64,000 bases of DNA from Dyadobacter jiangsuensis (lineage in GTDB: Bacteria > Bacteroidota > Bacteroidia > Cytophagales > Spirosomataceae): assembly GCF_003014695.1 (NCBI RefSeq), contig NZ_PYAS01000001.1, positions 404,738 through 468,737 of the forward strand. Direction: 5' to 3'. The notes beneath the pieces are model-generated. The model saw nothing but the letters and a program-made list of their open reading frames with translations, searched no databases and had not been told where the DNA came from. The position numbers were made by a program, and so were the translations under genes. The number at the start of each line of letters is the position of its first letter. Within the stretch, counting starts at the first letter, position 1. Positions 62,108-64,000 of this stretch are shown in pieces.

Positions 62108-62125
62108 TGTAAACGTTTCTTTACA
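62108..62125. promoter_or_regulatory. inverted repeat with LacI-like core
   Basis: TGTAAA (62108-62113) and TTTACA (62120-62125) flank a core that reads AAACGTTT, the central-CG palindrome typical of LacI-family operators. It lies directly downstream of the predicted -7 element and just before the ATG. No LacI-type gene is in the window. Confidence 0.35.
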
Positions 62126-62129
62126 TTCC

Positions 62130-62702
62130 ATGGAGTTAAGAGCACTATTGTTTTTGGGCCTTTCTATTTTTTTTCTGGGATGTGAAAAGAAGGAACACGT
62201 CGACCCGGAAGAAAATGCGAAGAGTTACGTTAGCTATTCAATTGATGGTCAAAAATATCGTTTAGAGCACGGCAATGGTAGTCAGTATATTAGCTTTTTT
62301 TATGGTAAAACAGGAGACAATCCTTTGGGATACAAATTAGGAGTAGCTGGTAGGGATTCAACAGAAAAGGCCCCTTCTTTTTGGATAACCATTTGGAACG
62401 GAGAGCCAGTGACAAAAGGCGTATGGAAAGTTTCAACCGATATTTATCGAACTTCTGACGTACTGATGAGCTGGGTGCATCTTAAAACTAAAAATCCACT
62501 TGTATATCGGGCATACTGGTCATTTTATGAGGGTACAGTAGAAGTCACAGAGTTGACCGATCATAAAATTAGAGGGGTATTTTCCGGTGTTGTGGAAGAG
62601 GACCCAAATAGTATTATTCGCTTGCATGAAAAATTTCAAGTAACTGACGGGGTGTTTTTTGTGAATCGAAGTCCTGGCTATTCGATTCAATCGAAAAATT
62701 AA
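62130..62702 (+). CDS. hypothetical lipoprotein
   Basis: A 190-residue lipoprotein (FFLGC lipobox followed by EKKEHVDPEE). The mature chain is beta-rich (YVSYSIDGQKYRLEH; VEVTELTDHKIRGVFSGVVE), a pattern seen in secreted Bacteroidota proteins of unknown function. Base composition is clearly lower in GC than in the loci to the left. Its stop abuts the stop of the convergent TPR gene with no gap. Confidence 0.75.
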   Translation: MELRALLFLGLSIFFLGCEKKEHVDPEENAKSYVSYSIDGQKYRLEHGNGSQYISFFYGKTGDNPLGYKLGVAGRDSTEKAPSFWITIWNGEPVTKGVWKVSTDIYRTSDVLMSWVHLKTKNPLVYRAYWSFYEGTVEVTELTDHKIRGVFSGVVEEDPNSIIRLHEKFQVTDGVFFVNRSPGYSIQSKN

Positions 62703-63461
62703 TCACTGACATACCATTTTTAGATAAGGCTTTATATCTTCCAGTCCAAGCTCAACGCATTTTTGCCAATCACTACAACTTCCTGCATTGTCTCCTATTA
62801 GCCGCTTGGCTTCACCTCTGTTTTGATATGCCATCACATAATTAGGGTCCACGTCAATCGCTTTATCAAATTCGAGTATCGCTTCCTGGTACTTTTCCTT
62901 CATAATGTAAACCTTACCTTTGCCGTAATACCCCCTTTTATCCTTGGGAGCCAGCTTCAACAATGCATCCAACTCAACAATTGCCGAGTCAAGAACTTGC
63001 AGTTGCATATAGCTATAACTTAAAGAAAAATGGACTGAAACATCAGAACTATTCAGCGACTTCGCAAGGTTCAGAGATGTTATTGCCTTTTCATATAGCC
63101 CCAAATTATTGTAACAAGTGCCAATATTGTGATGTGCAATAAATATTGAATTACTGTCAGCTTTAAATCTTTCCGCCAAAATTTCCTGGGCGTCATTCAT
63201 TGATCCCAGATAGTCCTGCAAGCCGTATTTTGCCTGGCTCCTTAGCAAATAGGCCTGATAATTGTTTGGATTATTCCGGATTACTTTCGAAAGCAAGGTA
63301 AGGGCTTCTTCGTATTGCTTTTGGGGAATCATGATGCGTGCCGCTTCTATGTTTTTCTCCATTTGAGACTTTTGCCCCGACGTCTGAGCAAGGCATGTAG
63401 AATCGGGCAAAATCAGCATCAAAACTGGTATAAAGAGAAGGTTGTATAATCTATGTCTCAT
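62703..63461 (-). CDS. secreted tetratricopeptide repeat protein
   Basis: A 252-residue protein. I start it at 63461 (MRHRLYNLLFIPVLMLILPD), which opens a signal peptide; the longer ORF to 63485 adds only eight residues. The mature part consists of about five TPR units (AARIMIPQKQYEEALTLLSK; NPNNYQAYLLRSQAKYGLQD; IAHHNIGTCYNNLGLYEKAI; YYGKGKVYIMKEKYQEAILE; NYVMAYQNRGEAKRLIGDNA). It ends with SCSDWQKCVELG, a common ending in Bacteroidota TPR proteins. It probably mediates protein contacts in the periplasm. Confidence 0.85.
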   Translation of the reverse strand: MRHRLYNLLFIPVLMLILPDSTCLAQTSGQKSQMEKNIEAARIMIPQKQYEEALTLLSKVIRNNPNNYQAYLLRSQAKYGLQDYLGSMNDAQEILAERFKADSNSIFIAHHNIGTCYNNLGLYEKAITSLNLAKSLNSSDVSVHFSLSYSYMQLQVLDSAIVELDALLKLAPKDKRGYYGKGKVYIMKEKYQEAILEFDKAIDVDPNYVMAYQNRGEAKRLIGDNAGSCSDWQKCVELGLEDIKPYLKMVCQ

Positions 63462-63927
63462 TTCAATTTCTTTAAAGCAGATCAATGCTGGTAATCTTTA
63501 CGCTTTGTCTTTTAGCTAAATCTCAGAAGCTTCCTCAGGCGAATTTATCCGGCTAGAAACCATCCATTTAGTCGGAGAAAGCGTATGTCTGTTTGCTGGC
63601 GGCGTTGGCCGTCCCGAACGCATCTTGGTCATAACCAGTTACAAATCACCAGGCGACATCGATGAAACACTTGTACATTTTGCTTCGCGTGGCCCTATGG
63701 CTGCTTCTGATTGAGATGACCGTATTCACTGCACTACTCGTGTTTGTTATTTGCCATACAGGCAGCTGGTCTATGGCTTTTAGGTAACTCTGCACGACCG
63801 TAGAATGCCAGGGCGAAAATAGCTTCTGTGCGCCAATTATCTCGGAGTTACAAAAAAAATCGGTCGGCAGATAGGGATTTTCGAAAGCTTAGTATATTTC
63901 GGTCATATTCCTGAAATACACGAAATT
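63462..63927. other. 466-bp stretch with no clear gene
   Basis: Between the TPR gene and the last partial gene I see no ORF with family resemblance. It contains a possible 41-codon ORF (63662-63787) and TATATTTC at 63893-63900, one mismatch from TAnnTTTG, about 28 bp before the final gene's start. The rest has frequent stops in all frames. Confidence 0.5.
63662..63787 (+). CDS. possible small membrane peptide
   Basis: A 41-codon ORF starting MKHLYILLRVALWLLLIEMT is strongly hydrophobic and could span the membrane once. There is no clear ribosome binding site and no family match. It may be chance. Confidence 0.25.
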   Translation: MKHLYILLRVALWLLLIEMTVFTALLVFVICHTGSWSMAFR

Positions 63928-64000
63928 TTGAAAAAGCTGATTTACCTCTTTGCGATCTGCCTGGCATTTTTAACCGCTTGTTCGAAAGATCCGAAGCCTG
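63928..64000 (+). CDS. lipoprotein, 3' end beyond window
   Basis: A TTG start followed by KKLIYLFAICLAFLTACSKD gives a clean lipoprotein signal peptide with lipobox LTAC. Only 24 residues are inside the window, so nothing can be said about function. Confidence 0.6.
   Translation, partial: MKKLIYLFAICLAFLTACSKDPKP

Noticed and set aside
63585..63665. 26-codon ORF in the right-hand gap
   Set aside because: Basic, low-information sequence with no ribosome binding site; likely chance.

Overview
The window looks like a chromosomal segment from a glycan-degrading Bacteroidota, most likely a Cytophagales/Spirosomaceae genus such as Dyadobacter. Four SusC/SusD outer-membrane pairs, an ECF sigma/FecR pair, a hybrid two-component regulator with AraC output, a SusC with an STN domain, many Cys-type lipoproteins and promoters of the TTG-N19-21-TAnnTTTG type all point there. 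The genus is an inference from gene style. I saw no tRNA, rRNA, CRISPR array, insertion sequence or phage gene.

Layout: (1) 2-2571: a truncated GH95-like glycosidase and a small secreted protein. (2) 2741-17121: an ECF sigma/anti-sigma pair, SusC/SusD, a very large protein fusing a clan GH-D-like glycosidase to a GH89 alpha-N-acetylglucosaminidase, and a second clan GH-D-like enzyme. (3) 17157-20974: a biotin operon (ferritin-like protein, bioF, bioD, bioA) bounded by hairpins. (4) 20989-30217: SusC/SusD, a six-hairpin glycosidase, a GntR regulator with a sugar-sensing domain, and a sodium symporter. (5) 30281-46753: a glucuronoarabinoxylan locus with GH39, GH67, an SGNH esterase, a hybrid two-component regulator, SusC/SusD and GH43. 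(6) 46906-47997: a GFOR-like oxidoreductase. (7) 48064-61435: a complete sialic acid locus. (8) 61448-64000: an AT-richer tail with lipoproteins, a TPR protein and the start of another lipoprotein.

The loci share one logic: SusC/SusD bind and import oligosaccharides, secreted or periplasmic glycosidases trim them, and a locus-specific regulator senses the product. Four different regulator types are used side by side: ECF/FecR, GntR with periplasmic-binding-like domain, hybrid two-component system, and FCD-type GntR. In the sialic acid locus, sialidase and O-acetylesterase release and deacetylate sialic acid. A mutarotase fused to a sodium symporter presents and imports it. An aldolase and an N-acylglucosamine 2-epimerase then convert it through ManNAc to GlcNAc, the route known from Bacteroides fragilis.

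The most notable observations are: a ferritin-like diiron protein as first gene of the biotin operon; the clan D/GH89 fusion; the mutarotase-symporter fusion; a pair of identical 12-bp operators placed over the predicted start sites of both divergent promoters at the sialic acid locus; a duplicated AGTATAG direct-repeat element upstream of the second SusC; and a REP-like long inverted repeat in front of the fusion enzyme.
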